A stretch of DNA of 62,400 bases, from NCBI GenBank assembly GCA_037074765.1, contig JBAMDO010000270.1, positions 1-62,400 of the forward strand, given 5' to 3'. Under the pieces are notes generated by a model. It was not told where the DNA came from. It searched no databases and worked only from the letters and a program-made list of their open reading frames with translations. The position numbers and the translations under genes were made by a program. Source of the DNA: Mansonella perstans (Eukaryota > Nematoda > Chromadorea > Rhabditida > Onchocercidae). Within the stretch, counting starts at the first letter, position 1. Each line of letters starts with the position of its first letter. This document shows, one piece after another, positions 37,801-49,096 of this stretch.

Positions 37801-40795
37801 TTTTCAGAAATACTGATGCAAGTAAGCTTCTGATCAAGCCATAGAATTACAAATAGGAAGGTCATCTTTGAAAAGACTATGTTCTTGTCCCAGTAAGAAC
37901 TTATTTAACTGAATCCTCTACTCATTCATTCATCCATCTTGAAAAACAAACATATTTGAGATGTTAATGTAATTTTCAAACATACAACAATGTAGAAGGC
38001 TTCAATGCAATAGCTATCTAGGAGATAGCAATTTAATTACCACTGCTTTCAATGACATCATGACTATCAGACATCCGATAATCTGATGCTTCAGTTGGAG
38101 CAGAAGTAGGAGCAACAAGTCGCCGTGATGATGATGATGATGATGTTGGCGGTGGGCTCCCAAGTGACTGCCATTCCAAATCATTATAAGGTTCTTCTTT
38201 CTGTGGGATGATTTCTGCTGGTATACGTGCTTCGCCTTCAACCAGTGTTATTATTGAAGCTGTAACATTTGCAATTATTTATACAAAAGTATTCCTTATT
38301 TACAAATCTTCTTTGAACAAATATGGAACTAAAATGATCAATGATGAACAGAAAACATCGTACTAATGGTAAATGCATGCTCTGGAAATCTTTGATGGAC
38401 AAAATAATAAAAATTCTATTTCTGAGCATCCTAACTATTACAACCATGCATGCAATTAATCTTTTTGCATGTAAACTCGAAATTTTTTTTTTCAGCAGTA
38501 TTTGAGAAATCAATAACAATTTGGGACGCTATTGTCAACTGGAAGCAACACATATATGTTTTTCACTTGGATCAATTAAAAATACATCAACCATAGTCAA
38601 ATACATAAACTACAATGAATGGAAAATGAATCATCCATAATTCAAGTGACCACAAAGACATAACTTCGTTATGATCACTGATCCCATAACGAAAACAATA
38701 AGCACAAAGTGTAAGAAAAAAAGCACGAAAAGAATATTTATGAAAGTGCTGATAAAAAACACTCTCAAGAGCATGGACAAAGCAACAATTATGTTAAGTG
38801 GGTGACTGGTAAACTTATGAAGCATCTTTTTACAAATTTTGAACAAATGATTTGTAACTTTCTAAATAAGTCTCTAGAAGTGAATAATCCAGTCTTAATT
38901 TTTTATTTTACCCTCAAAAAAATAAATAAATTTAAGTGAATAGAGACTACTATACTACCTCATTATATAGGACTAAAGGTAAGGCACGAAAAAGATAATT
39001 TTAACGTAAGTAACACTAATCAGACAAACAACAATAATTAAAAAAACGTACGTCTTGTAAGGGTCTTCAGTTCATAAGCAGTAAACACACCAGTTCCCCA
39101 AATACCTTCATGCACTGCCAATTTGTCAGGATCTGTAAATGACAACAAACTTTAAGTACGAATGACATTTTGATCTAATTAAATCCACTTTCTTAGCATT
39201 AAACAACGTTTAAAACTTCCTGCAATTAAACCTTCTTTTGAAAATGAAATGAAGTAACATATACAATAGCAAAGCAAGCTTATACTGTAAAACTAATTAA
39301 AATATGCTCAATTAACTAATGGAAATATAGAAGTTTTATAGTACGGCCATGCACAGATTTTGATGCCTGGCTTTACAAGAAAGCAAAAACGGCTTCTCAA
39401 AATGATGTAATTAAGGTATTCTTTTTAAACAAGTGAAACCTTTCTCATCGCTTTCCTCGGCAGCATCCGGATTTGTCGTGTGTATAAAATTTGCTAGAAA
39501 TAAATCTAATTCGCGTACAGCTATACTAATGTGATAAGGATTTACACATAAACTTGGAAATGCACATTCAGAACATTTTTCCAAACGTTCACCATCCGTA
39601 CTTTCCAAAGGAATACCCTGAAACTAGACATATTTACGCCGAATAAATAGAATTATTATTATTTTGTTATTATTGTCATTATTATTATTGTTATTACTAC
39701 TATTATTATTACTATCATTGCATGCATGGATCCTAAACTAAATTAGTCCGTATGAATGAACTAGATTAGATCTCGGATTGGAAGAATCGAAGTTATTAAG
39801 ATTAAGAGATCATTGCATGAGCTGTTTTATTGGGTAAAACATAAAAATATCACCAAAACCAATTTTATAACTTTTCCATACCTTAAATAATATAACCATC
39901 ACCAGATCAAGACGCCATACTTTGTCCGCTTGTCGCAGACAGTCGATTCGTCGCATCTTTCCTTTTTGGTCAGGGTTTGACAGTATACATACAGCTGGTC
40001 TTTGTCCTGTCACACAAAGGACGAAATCTTCCCGACAATGGGGCTGTATATCTTTTCGTAGCTTGCCAAGCAATCGCCCTGCCCATTTCTGTTTGATTTC
40101 TACCCGTTCATTCTGTATATTAAAAATTTGAAAAAAGGTAAATGAAACATCACTAGATGAAAAAGCTATTCCAAATGGGTCCAATCTTCATTCTGATCAT
40201 TTCCTTGCTGTTCTAATAAAGTGGTCGCGGTCTTCCACAATAAAAAGCATTGAACAGTCCAACTCAACTATAAGATTTGCTGCTCAACAATGGCTAATGA
40301 ATAGAGATGATTTAGGAACTATCGAAACATTCCATCACAGTATCTCTGCTCCGCAAATATTTGAGTTCATATCGTACAGTTTCGATGATATTTAATTTGA
40401 TGGAACTATGCGTAAATTTTCCAAAACAATTGGAAACTTGCCATTAGTGCATCTTTGCAATTTTTCTCTTCATCTACTGTCATTCGCTTTTCGTTCCTTT
40501 TCATATATCTTCGCTTTGCAGCTTGTAAATTAAACCATACATAACTAAATTCTTTCACATACGGCAATAACGCTTCCACAAATGGATGAAATTCATCCTA
40601 AAATGCACTCTCTTGACAATTCACATTGAAATTCCCTATAATTTTACTCCTATTGTTACCAATTTGGATTAAACATCATTTTATTAGACAGCAGAGTAAA
40701 CTTTTTAATAAACTTTGAATTTGAATAAAGCAAACCACATTTCCAGCCGGATATTGACTATTGCATATAGGAAAGTCACTGATACTATTTGCCAT
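31810..40795 (-). CDS. nfi-1: Nuclear factor I (CTF/NFI) transcription factor, 19 exons
   Basis: Sequence-specific DNA-binding transcription factor acting in the nucleus, normally as a dimer on TTGGC(N5)GCCAA sites. Exons in coding order: 40739-40795, 40442-40597, 39882-40112, 39440-39617, 39052-39132, 38041-38259, 37564-37700, 37130-37287, 36946-36996, 36435-36680, 35906-36045, 35146-35245, 34561-34794, 34014-34233, 33627-33755, 32823-33075, 32541-32649, 32202-32322, 31810-31962, giving about 990 aa. Residues 20-200 are the conserved DNA-binding domain: [78 protein letters not shown], with the Cys/Cys/Cys/His set ([14 protein letters not shown]) expected for the MH1-like zinc site. [19 protein letters not shown] follows, as in vertebrate NFI. 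The remaining 750 residues are Ser/Thr/Pro/Gln-rich and much longer than in vertebrates. The second intron appears to use a GC donor. The ATG at 40795 has an in-frame stop just upstream. Confidence 0.93.
39656..39720. repeat. ATT trinucleotide repeat in NFI intron
   Basis: About 65 bp of imperfect (att)n between NFI exons 3 and 4. Confidence 0.8.
40436..40445 (-). promoter_or_regulatory. GC-type splice donor of NFI intron 2
   Basis: The coding strand reads ATG|GCAAGT at the end of the exon encoding [10 protein letters not shown]. The next exon starts AATGAACGG after tatacag in phase 0, giving [13 protein letters not shown], which matches the NFI family register. No GT donor nearby keeps the frame, so a GC-AG intron is the best reading. 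Confidence 0.65.
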
Positions 40796-43523
40796 AATTG
40801 ATCAGTCTTCCTTATCACATGAAACAATGGGCGCATGGCACGACGGCACTGTAACCGTTTTGCAATTGTTTATTTACTACTCTCTTCTTCTTTTTCACTC
40901 ACCTGCAAATTATATATTTCAGTGAATTGAAAAAATTTTTTTAAAATATATTCACCACTTGTTAACCATTCAATATTTACGCGAAATAAAGAAATTAATT
41001 CATATGAAAAGTGAAGGAATACTGGAATGTTGCATAAAACTATTTTAAAATATTTAAACCGTTGGTTTTTTTTTTTTTTTTTTTTTTGCAGAAACTGGGA
41101 AGTATTTTCAAACTACCTTTGCATTTAATTAGATTTATATAATGATTTGATAAAGACTAAAACTCAGGAGATATTGCAAATGCTTGTAACAGTAATTGAT
41201 GATAAAAAAGTGATAATTAAGAATAAATTTGTAATATTCGAAGAGTATAATATCAATAATAATAACACTATGCCTGTATTTCGAAAAAAAATAATAACTG
41301 AAAATAAAACTTGCAAAGTTACAACCAACTTTTTTTTTCACAATCAAATACAATTAAGAACTATTTCCGTCTTTCATTTTTAATCATTTCAAACTTGAAC
41401 AAAATTAGCATTGTCTGCAATAATAATAATGAACTAATGTACATATCATATTACAACAATTTATTCCCAAAACATTATAAAACGATTTGCATCTCATATG
41501 GTTTATGTAAAAACACAAAAAAAAAAAATTGCTAAGTGCTTAACCACGTAAACCACTTTTTGCTTTATGTAACTTGCTTAACTAAGCGTTACGTGTGCTA
41601 CACGTAACGAATTCAACGTGCTTTTTGGCTTCTATATATACATGAACCTAGAGCATAAAATTTACAAAAAACTGGCAAAATATCAAAATACCAAAGCTTT
41701 CGCTACGAGATAATTGCTGCGAGCATTTGGTCCAACAGATACGGTATGCTCTTTAAGACCAATTTGTAAAGAACAGCTGTTTATTTAAAGCTTTTAAAAT
41801 TGCTAACATTGATGCAAAGCACGTGAAAATGCGTGAAACTGATTAATTAATATTAATTATAGTTAACTTTTGTTTTATAATTAATATTTTTCAATAAAAT
41901 TTATGGAATGAAATATCGTTTGCAACTATATAATAATGTTTTAATATGTAGTATTCATTCAATTTTCGTATCACATTTTACTTTTTTCCTAAAAAATTTT
42001 TTATGATAATTTTTTACGATATTTTTTCAGTTTCCACATATGGTGTAGCTTTTTACATATTTTCCTCTCTCATTTATTGTTGATTGCTTGAAATGACCGC
42101 TAAAATATATAAAAATAAACAACAAAAGATTCAAAGGAAAAAATTATATAATAAAAAGCAAAAGAAAAATAAACATTCAATGCGTAATAATGCAAAAATC
42201 AAACATCATACTTAAACATGAAGAGCAAAAAAGTTAAAAAAAAAAATAAAAATACTTAAAGAATTTTCTGACTGGAAGTTTGAAATTTTAAATTTAAAAT
42301 ATTCTTTCAATTTACTTTTAAAATATGAAAATACATCAAGAGTATGGGTCTTATAAAAATTTTTTTGCCGTACTCTTCTTTTTAATTCCTTTAATTCTTT
42401 TTAACGTATTTTTTACCGTATTGATCCTACCGTATTTTTATTCTTAAGAACCATCATTAACCAATCTGCTTGTTGTAAAAACTTTATTCAATAGCAGACA
42501 TCACCGATGAAATTATTGTACGCGCAAAAATTAACTTTTTGATAAGATATCAGCGTTGATAATTCTTGCCAACAGTATCTTTATCTTTAACATTCCAAAT
42601 TTTAATTGCAAAAGATCAATCATTTCTAAAACAGACGAATTATTGAATAATTGAAACAAAACGACTCGAATAGTTTACTTTAAAAAAATATCAAAGGCAA
42701 ATTATTTTCATAGTGATGTTGTACCACTGATATGCTCTGTTACTGATATGATGTCGTTCTATTAATATCAATATTGTTATCATAATGCAAAATGAGAATT
42801 AATGATCTCAAGCTGACATCATCACTATTATGGAAATTAGTAGAATTGTTATTATCATTGTAATCATCATAAAAGTTATCGTTTTCGTTATCACTAGTAT
42901 AATCGCCTAATGCATCATTTGACCAATTCAACCAGTTGTAATGTTTGTGGAACTTTCGGGATACTTTAACAAATTTTTTTTTTGATATTTTAACAAAAAT
43001 TTATATGTATCATACTGCTAGCATTGTAAAGATAGGAATTCTAACAAATTAACCTTTGGGTTTTTCCGTGTTATTTTCAATAATACTAAATTGTTTAGAA
43101 TGGAGAAGACTAATAATAACGTGATGGCGTTATGTCACGCGTTTTTAATTAAAAAGCACAATACATTAGATGTAAGCATAATCATCAAAGAATCTTAGAA
43201 AAAAAATAGTCATACAATGAAAAATAGGATAAACGAATCATCACTTCATGCATACAGCGAAACAACCTTTGTATGAGAAACCTTTGTCTAGAAATATCCT
43301 TAACAACTATTAATTTTACAATCGTACAGGATCAGATTTTATTTTGTTTCTACCCATAGCATTAGGCATTGTAATCCCAATGACAATTAACACGAGCAGT
43401 TTAGTTGTATCCAACAAATCTTCGCTGTGATTGACACTTAACACAATCGATTCAATTAAATTTTCCAGTATTCGGTTGTTCCGACAGTTATTGCTAATTT
43501 TTAAATGTTTTTTTTTTCACAAT
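40796..43523. other. Region upstream of NFI, no convincing gene
   Basis: It contains the NFI promoter side, a poly-T tract (about 41066-41087) and a perfect 10-bp-arm palindrome (41587-41609). Two minus-strand segments look slightly coding-like. One is an Asn/Asp-rich stretch at about 42800-42960 that includes SRKFHKHYNWLNW. The other, at 43325-43500, includes RILENLIESIVLSVN and continues the frame of the small gene to its right. I could not build a gene from either. Confidence 0.4.
41587..41609. repeat. Perfect 10-bp inverted repeat with 3-nt loop
   Basis: cgttacgtgt at 41587-41596 and its exact reverse complement acacgtaacg at 41600-41609 are separated by gct. The element is GC-richer than its surroundings and lies about 800 bp upstream of the NFI start codon. 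Confidence 0.85.
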
Positions 43524-44189
43524 TTATAAATCTTTAGCCGGTTCAGATAACCCTTGAAATTCATTCCATTTACATTTTGTGAGTTCAGATCGATGTATTT
43601 TTTTCAATGTTAATTGTAATCATTCCAATGCTTCATGAAATTTACGCAAAATGCTATGGTAATGAATCATACTTTCACATAGGTCTCGAGATACGCATAA
43701 AGCTAGCATTTTTGACACATTTAAAAATTCATCTTGAGAAAGTTTCACAAAAGTTTTCTGACTAAACTAATCCATCAGTTAACTTTCCCAGCACACTAGG
43801 CGCTAATGCAATCAATGCTTAATAATTGCATTTTTATTTTATTGATACTTTTTATGGTATGGCAAATAATTTTCCAGTCTTAAATGATAATAAAGTTCAT
43901 TTTACACGAACAAAAAAAAAAAAAAAAATAAAATAAATGCAATTATTAAATTGAAGAAAGTAGCGATTCATTTGGAGAGTTGTAAAAGAAATTTCGAATT
44001 AATTCAATTTCGAAAATATATGTATGACATGTATAAAATGAATAGCAACTTATCACGCGGGATGAAATTTTTTTGAGTAAAAACTCAAAGTGAAATAATG
44101 AAATTTCGAGTTGAGGATAACATCAACCTTTCCCGATATTTCTCGACTTTTCCATATTGTCTCTGATCTTTGGATATGCGCTTTTGCAT
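43524..44189 (-). CDS. Small unknown gene directly downstream of ACOT9
   Basis: The ATG lies 37 nt after the ACOT9 stop and just after a tag acceptor, as in a nematode operon. Exon 1 is 44128-44189 (MQKRISKDQRQYGKVEKYRE). A GTTGAT donor and gtttag acceptor join in frame to exon 2 from 43761, which encodes KTFVKLSQDEFLNVSKML and CVSRDLCESMIHYHSILR. Exon 2 meets an in-frame TGA at 43620-43622 (67 aa). After it the same frame stays coding-like for 32 codons (LQLTLKKIHRSELTKCKW, then LSEPAKDL) to TAA at 43524. A GTAAAT donor and a tttcaag acceptor could remove the TGA by splicing. Alternatively the TGA is the true end, or the gene is decaying. I do not recognise the family. The product is predicted helical and has no signal peptide. 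Confidence 0.45.
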
Positions 44190-44195
44190 ATCTAT
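44190..44195 (-). promoter_or_regulatory. Probable intercistronic trans-splice acceptor
   Basis: The tag acceptor at 44192-44194 (minus) lies about 33 nt after the ACOT9 stop codon and directly before the next ATG. The gap is much shorter than the roughly 100 nt usual in nematode operons. Confidence 0.4.
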
Positions 44196-44226
44196 TTTAT
44201 AATTTTAAAATAAAAAGATGTCATTA

Positions 44227-47200
44227 TTAAAATGCCTTATGGCTCTGCGAAAGAAATCTATCAAAACGTCGTCTTGCATCCAAGTAAAGCATTCCTTCTG
44301 AAATCAAAAAAATGTACTTGATTAATTAAGTTTAATTTAATTTATGTTTTGAAATCATTCTTGCAAATTTAAGATAAATGTTTCCTATGTATGTATTCTA
44401 TCAATGTATGTATTTGAGATTTTTTCGCAGGATAGAAGCACTTGCAATAAATGATCAGAATGTTTTTGATGTGACATTGATACGACATTTTAAAAAGCTA
44501 GAATCCTGATAAAAAGAATGATGATTAATGTATTCTGATCAGATCCATACAAGAAAAGTTGAATAATTAACAACTATCCAAACAACTTCAAAAAGGAATT
44601 TAAAATAATGTGAAATATGATATACCCGAATATGAATACGGTACAACAGTTGGTACAATACGATCCGATCGAAATGTTAAATAAAATGTGTTTGTTAACT
44701 GAAAATTTCAATAATTGAATTGAACTTAGTTAATGCATAAAAAGCAAAAAGTTTTTTTAATATTTAATTTGATTATTTCATTTGATGCTTATGTTGTTTC
44801 CGTCTGTCATTTTTTTACGTCTTCCATGAAAAATGATTATGTAGAATGATATTTGATTGTCACTGTAAAAAAAAAAATCACTGGTCATAATAATGGTCAT
44901 GAAGGATCTAACAAAATATGGAAATGAGAATTGTCTAAATACTGCAGCATATATTGTATTTTATCAGATAACAGTATTGTATTATTCAATTGAATGTATT
45001 ATAAATTATTACTTCACGATTTCCAGTCTCCACATCCAGAACTTCGGCATCAACAAGAAGTTCCATGTAGTGATCAGTACTGTAACACACCTATAATGTC
45101 ATGTTATATAAAATTTTTTTTTTTTTTTTAAGGATAAAATCTATCAAAAATGGTTTGATGCGATTTAGATGGAAGTAAAATTTAAAAAAAATTGATTATT
45201 TTATTTTATCTTTTCTATCAGATATGCCAGTAATACCAAGAAAGCAATCGTATACATTGAATTGTTTTTTCGCCCGTTTTTCCGAACATATAACTAGTTT
45301 ATCGTATGAGAGCAAATGAAGCAAGTCATATTATTATTTTATGTCAATATTATTAGGGAGAAATTAAGCAAGTTTTAAGTTTTAATATTTCCTCTAAATC
45401 CTAACTTAACGTCTTATCGAATCACCTAAGATCACAGTATTACAATCAAAAGTTTCAAAATCGCCAATCTCTTAAGAGAATGGCAACAAAAAATAAATGG
45501 ATAACCAACACCTGACACATCATCAGCATCTCTAAGTAGAAACTGTCAAAGTAATGGAATCGTATCGTTAAAATACGAAAGGATTAAAGCCATATGAAGA
45601 AAAAAAAATATTTTTTTATATGATGATTCAATGGTTTTGATTTTGCGGAAATCATTTAGCCTACAGCATACAATCATTGAATTGAATGAGTTCGAGAATA
45701 AAGTTCAGGCAAATCCAATTATCATTTATAATTGAATTTATCAAAAGAAATTGCCCTATTGATTATTCTGAATTAGTATTTGAGATTTTGTAAAAAGTTA
45801 TAGCTGTTGTGTGACAAATTAGAAAATTAATATATATAAAACAAACCCACTGCAACAATTCAAATCATTATGTTTTGTAGAGAATTAATTACTATAATAT
45901 ATCTTATATATATATATATATATATGTATATCATCGTGAGAATTTAGTGTGGTAATGTAAATGAACTTGGAACACTACGGGAAGCTCGAACCAGAGTTCT
46001 CTTTTCTGGTTAAGGAACGGACTCCCTGGAATCGGTTTAGCTGGAGATAAGGACGTTGTTTCCGTAAAGCGCCACGAGTCCTGTGGTGTCTCGTATATAT
46101 ATCCCTATATAAGGATATTCTATACAGAATTTTTCGGGATTTTTTTGAAGAATTATAACTCAACAACAATAAGCCATGAAATTGCCAATTAATTATATTG
46201 ATAACTGAAATATAGATAAGATGATTTGATGTTTCGTACAACATTTAAGAATCTGAGATTCAAAAGTTATGTGAATTTCAAATCGTACATTATGAAATAT
46301 GAATAAATGTTCTGAAATATGAATACTGAATCATTTCCCATTTGCACTTATTTTTGACATTTTTGAACACTGATTTTGCATAATTAATTAATTAAATCAT
46401 ACTATTTATATTAAATGAAAAATAAGATTGCGAGTAATTTTTTCACGTTAATTAAAACAGATATTTTCAAGGAGAGCTGTGGTGAAACTCAAGAATAATT
46501 TATCAATGCTTGAAATAATTTACGATAAAAAAAAATTTCCCTTCATCCATTAATTTTTCTTCAGATATCTTTTTTGTATTTCCAGAAATTTTCATAATTC
46601 CTTTCTTTTGTTTTTCTTTTTATTTCGGGATTATTCCATGCATGTGTATTATTTAAATTAATTTATTCATACACTAAGTTTGAACTAGTTAATTATTGAT
46701 TGATAAGATTTCTCGATTAAAACATTTAACTCAGAAAAAGAGAAAAAGAAAAAATGGGATTTTGTAATGTACGTTATTTTATTCCTTTTTATTTTTTCCT
46801 TCATTTCTGCTATGTTTTGTTGTTATAAATTAGTTTCTTTTCCTTCGATACTTTTTAAAACGAAGAAATTGTAATCGAAATATGACTTTTTTTTTTTGAT
46901 AGAAATGAAATTTAAAAATAGATGATAAAAATATTTTGTGTATTGAAGAACCTGAATGATAAATGGAGTTATTTCAATAACCAGATATGTAAACGATTGT
47001 TTACATAACTGGTTCTGTAAATGCATTTCTAAGGGAACTTTCATCAAATTGAAATCGTACTTTTAACAAAAATTCGTTCGATTTTTTAATAACATTTAAG
47101 GTATGTCTATGAAATTAATGGTTACGTATAAGTCAAATTCAAAATGGAATATTCTTTTTTTCACATGTGTTGTTTTTTTACATGTCACTGTCAACGACGG

Positions 47201-49065
47201 TATTTCTATATGCCAAATTTCAAAGATTTCACAGAATGAAAGAAAAAAATTGCTAAGAAAAAAATTTGCCGAAAAACTGCAAGAAAGAGAATAACTGCTC
47301 AGGTATTTGGAAAAATGAATTAGACTCTAAGTTTTTTTAAAATCACAGATTCTTCACTTTTTTTATGTTTTATGATACTTATTCAAAAATACTACATATG
47401 CAATTTTTGATAAAAAAATAGTGAAAAAGAATTCATCATTAATTTTGACCATATTAGTTTAATTGGGAGCTTAAAAAAGTAACTGTGATCATATTAATTT
47501 AATCGAAAATTTAAAAAAGGTAGTTGTAACCATATTAATTTAATTGGAAATTTAAGAAAGAAAATGGATTTTTTGCGATAAAATGACCTGGCTTGTAAGC
47601 AGGAGAATTGAACCAACATCTACACTTTTACGAAACATAATGTCATCCACACCACATATACGACAACGACTTTTGCTGGAATACGTAACAATGTTTATAT
47701 TTGATATAAAATATAATTGAATAATTGTAAATGATTTCCAGAATTAACAAAAGATAAATGTGAACTGAATCTATGAATAAATTGTGAAGATAAGGAAGAA
47801 TGTGAAAACCTGAAATGAAAGTTTTAAAAAATAGATATTAATAAGTGTACCTGAACGAAGATGCATTTGACCAACCTAATTCCACAGCTTTTCGCATTAG
47901 GAAACCACCAAATATTTTGCCATAGATATTTCGCTTTATTGGAAAACAAATAACAGAATCACTAAGACAAGCATCATGAATCCATACATGATTGGGCAGT
48001 AAGCTATGATGCATTTGACCTCTTGAAAAAATACTCTCTGACTTTCTAACTTGTTGTAAGAATTAATTAGAGAAACTTTTCGGATAGCACTGATTATTGT
48101 CATTTATTGTGAATTTCGTGATCTATGAGCTATGTGTAAACCTAAAGCTTTAGCCATTAATGAATGGAAACAGTTCATATTTTTAATTCCATGAATTTCT
48201 TCTGCACATTTATTTTAAATGATTATTAGCTAATCTTAAAACTTACAAATAAGAAACAAACAATATGTAAATTTTTTTTTAAATAAATAATCACAAAATA
48301 TGCATTGTATGAAAATGCTATAAATTAACTTTACAAAAAATTCTCACCCAGATTGGATGTTTTTTTTGAAAATATCATGTAATATTTCAATTTCACTTTC
48401 ATTTGGTGGTTTTTTTAGCAATGAGCATTCCTCATTCAATTTGCGTAACCTTTGACCTTCTGAAACAATTCATTCATAATTACAATAGCTAATTAGCTGT
48501 AAGATTGTAGCAATTGAATCGTGCTTAAAAGAAGAAAAAAGGTAAAAGCAGAATTTTTTTTCAGAACTAAGATATTTCAATTCGAAAGTTTGAATTCACA
48601 ACTAAGATATTTCAATTCGAAAGTTAAATATTATAGAGAAGCAAAAAGGAAAATAGAACAGAGAGAGAGAGAGAAAAAAAAAATGAAGAGATGCATGGTA
48701 GTACAACAATTTGTATGCGAAGAATAAAATATGTCCGAAACAAAAAGGAAAGTAGAGAGAGAGAGAGAGAGAGAGAGAAGAAAAGAACGGTGAAGAGGTA
48801 CTATTTATTAGTAGTTTTACAATTTGTTGTATAGAAAGAATAAAATATAATCCGTAATTGTGAATAAAAAAAAAAAAAAACAGAGCAAGACTATTTACTT
48901 TTTAATTAATTTTTTTAAAATTTTTTTTTTAATTAAAATTTATTATTTTTTGAACCTTTTTAATTCTTACTATAAATGAAAACAAATTACAATAGTTTCT
49001 TAATCAAGAAAAAATTAGTGTAAATAATGAAATATATGTGAAAATTTCACATAAATATTTTACTT

Positions 49066-49096
<31 letters not shown>

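Noticed and set aside
38014..38241. Minus frame with a His7 run and a Leu-rich stretch
   Set aside because: It is a shifted reading of the NFI exon 38041-38259. The phase-consistent frame encodes a Ser run from the same (tca)n repeat.
42740..42960. Asn/Asp-rich minus frame including SRKFHKHYNWLNW
   Set aside because: Mostly low-complexity, with no clear splice partners and no recognised family. It is possibly part of an unknown exon, but not supportable.
45975..46244. 89-codon minus open frame
   Set aside because: It is the antisense of the 28S rRNA fragment plus flanking sequence, not a protein gene.
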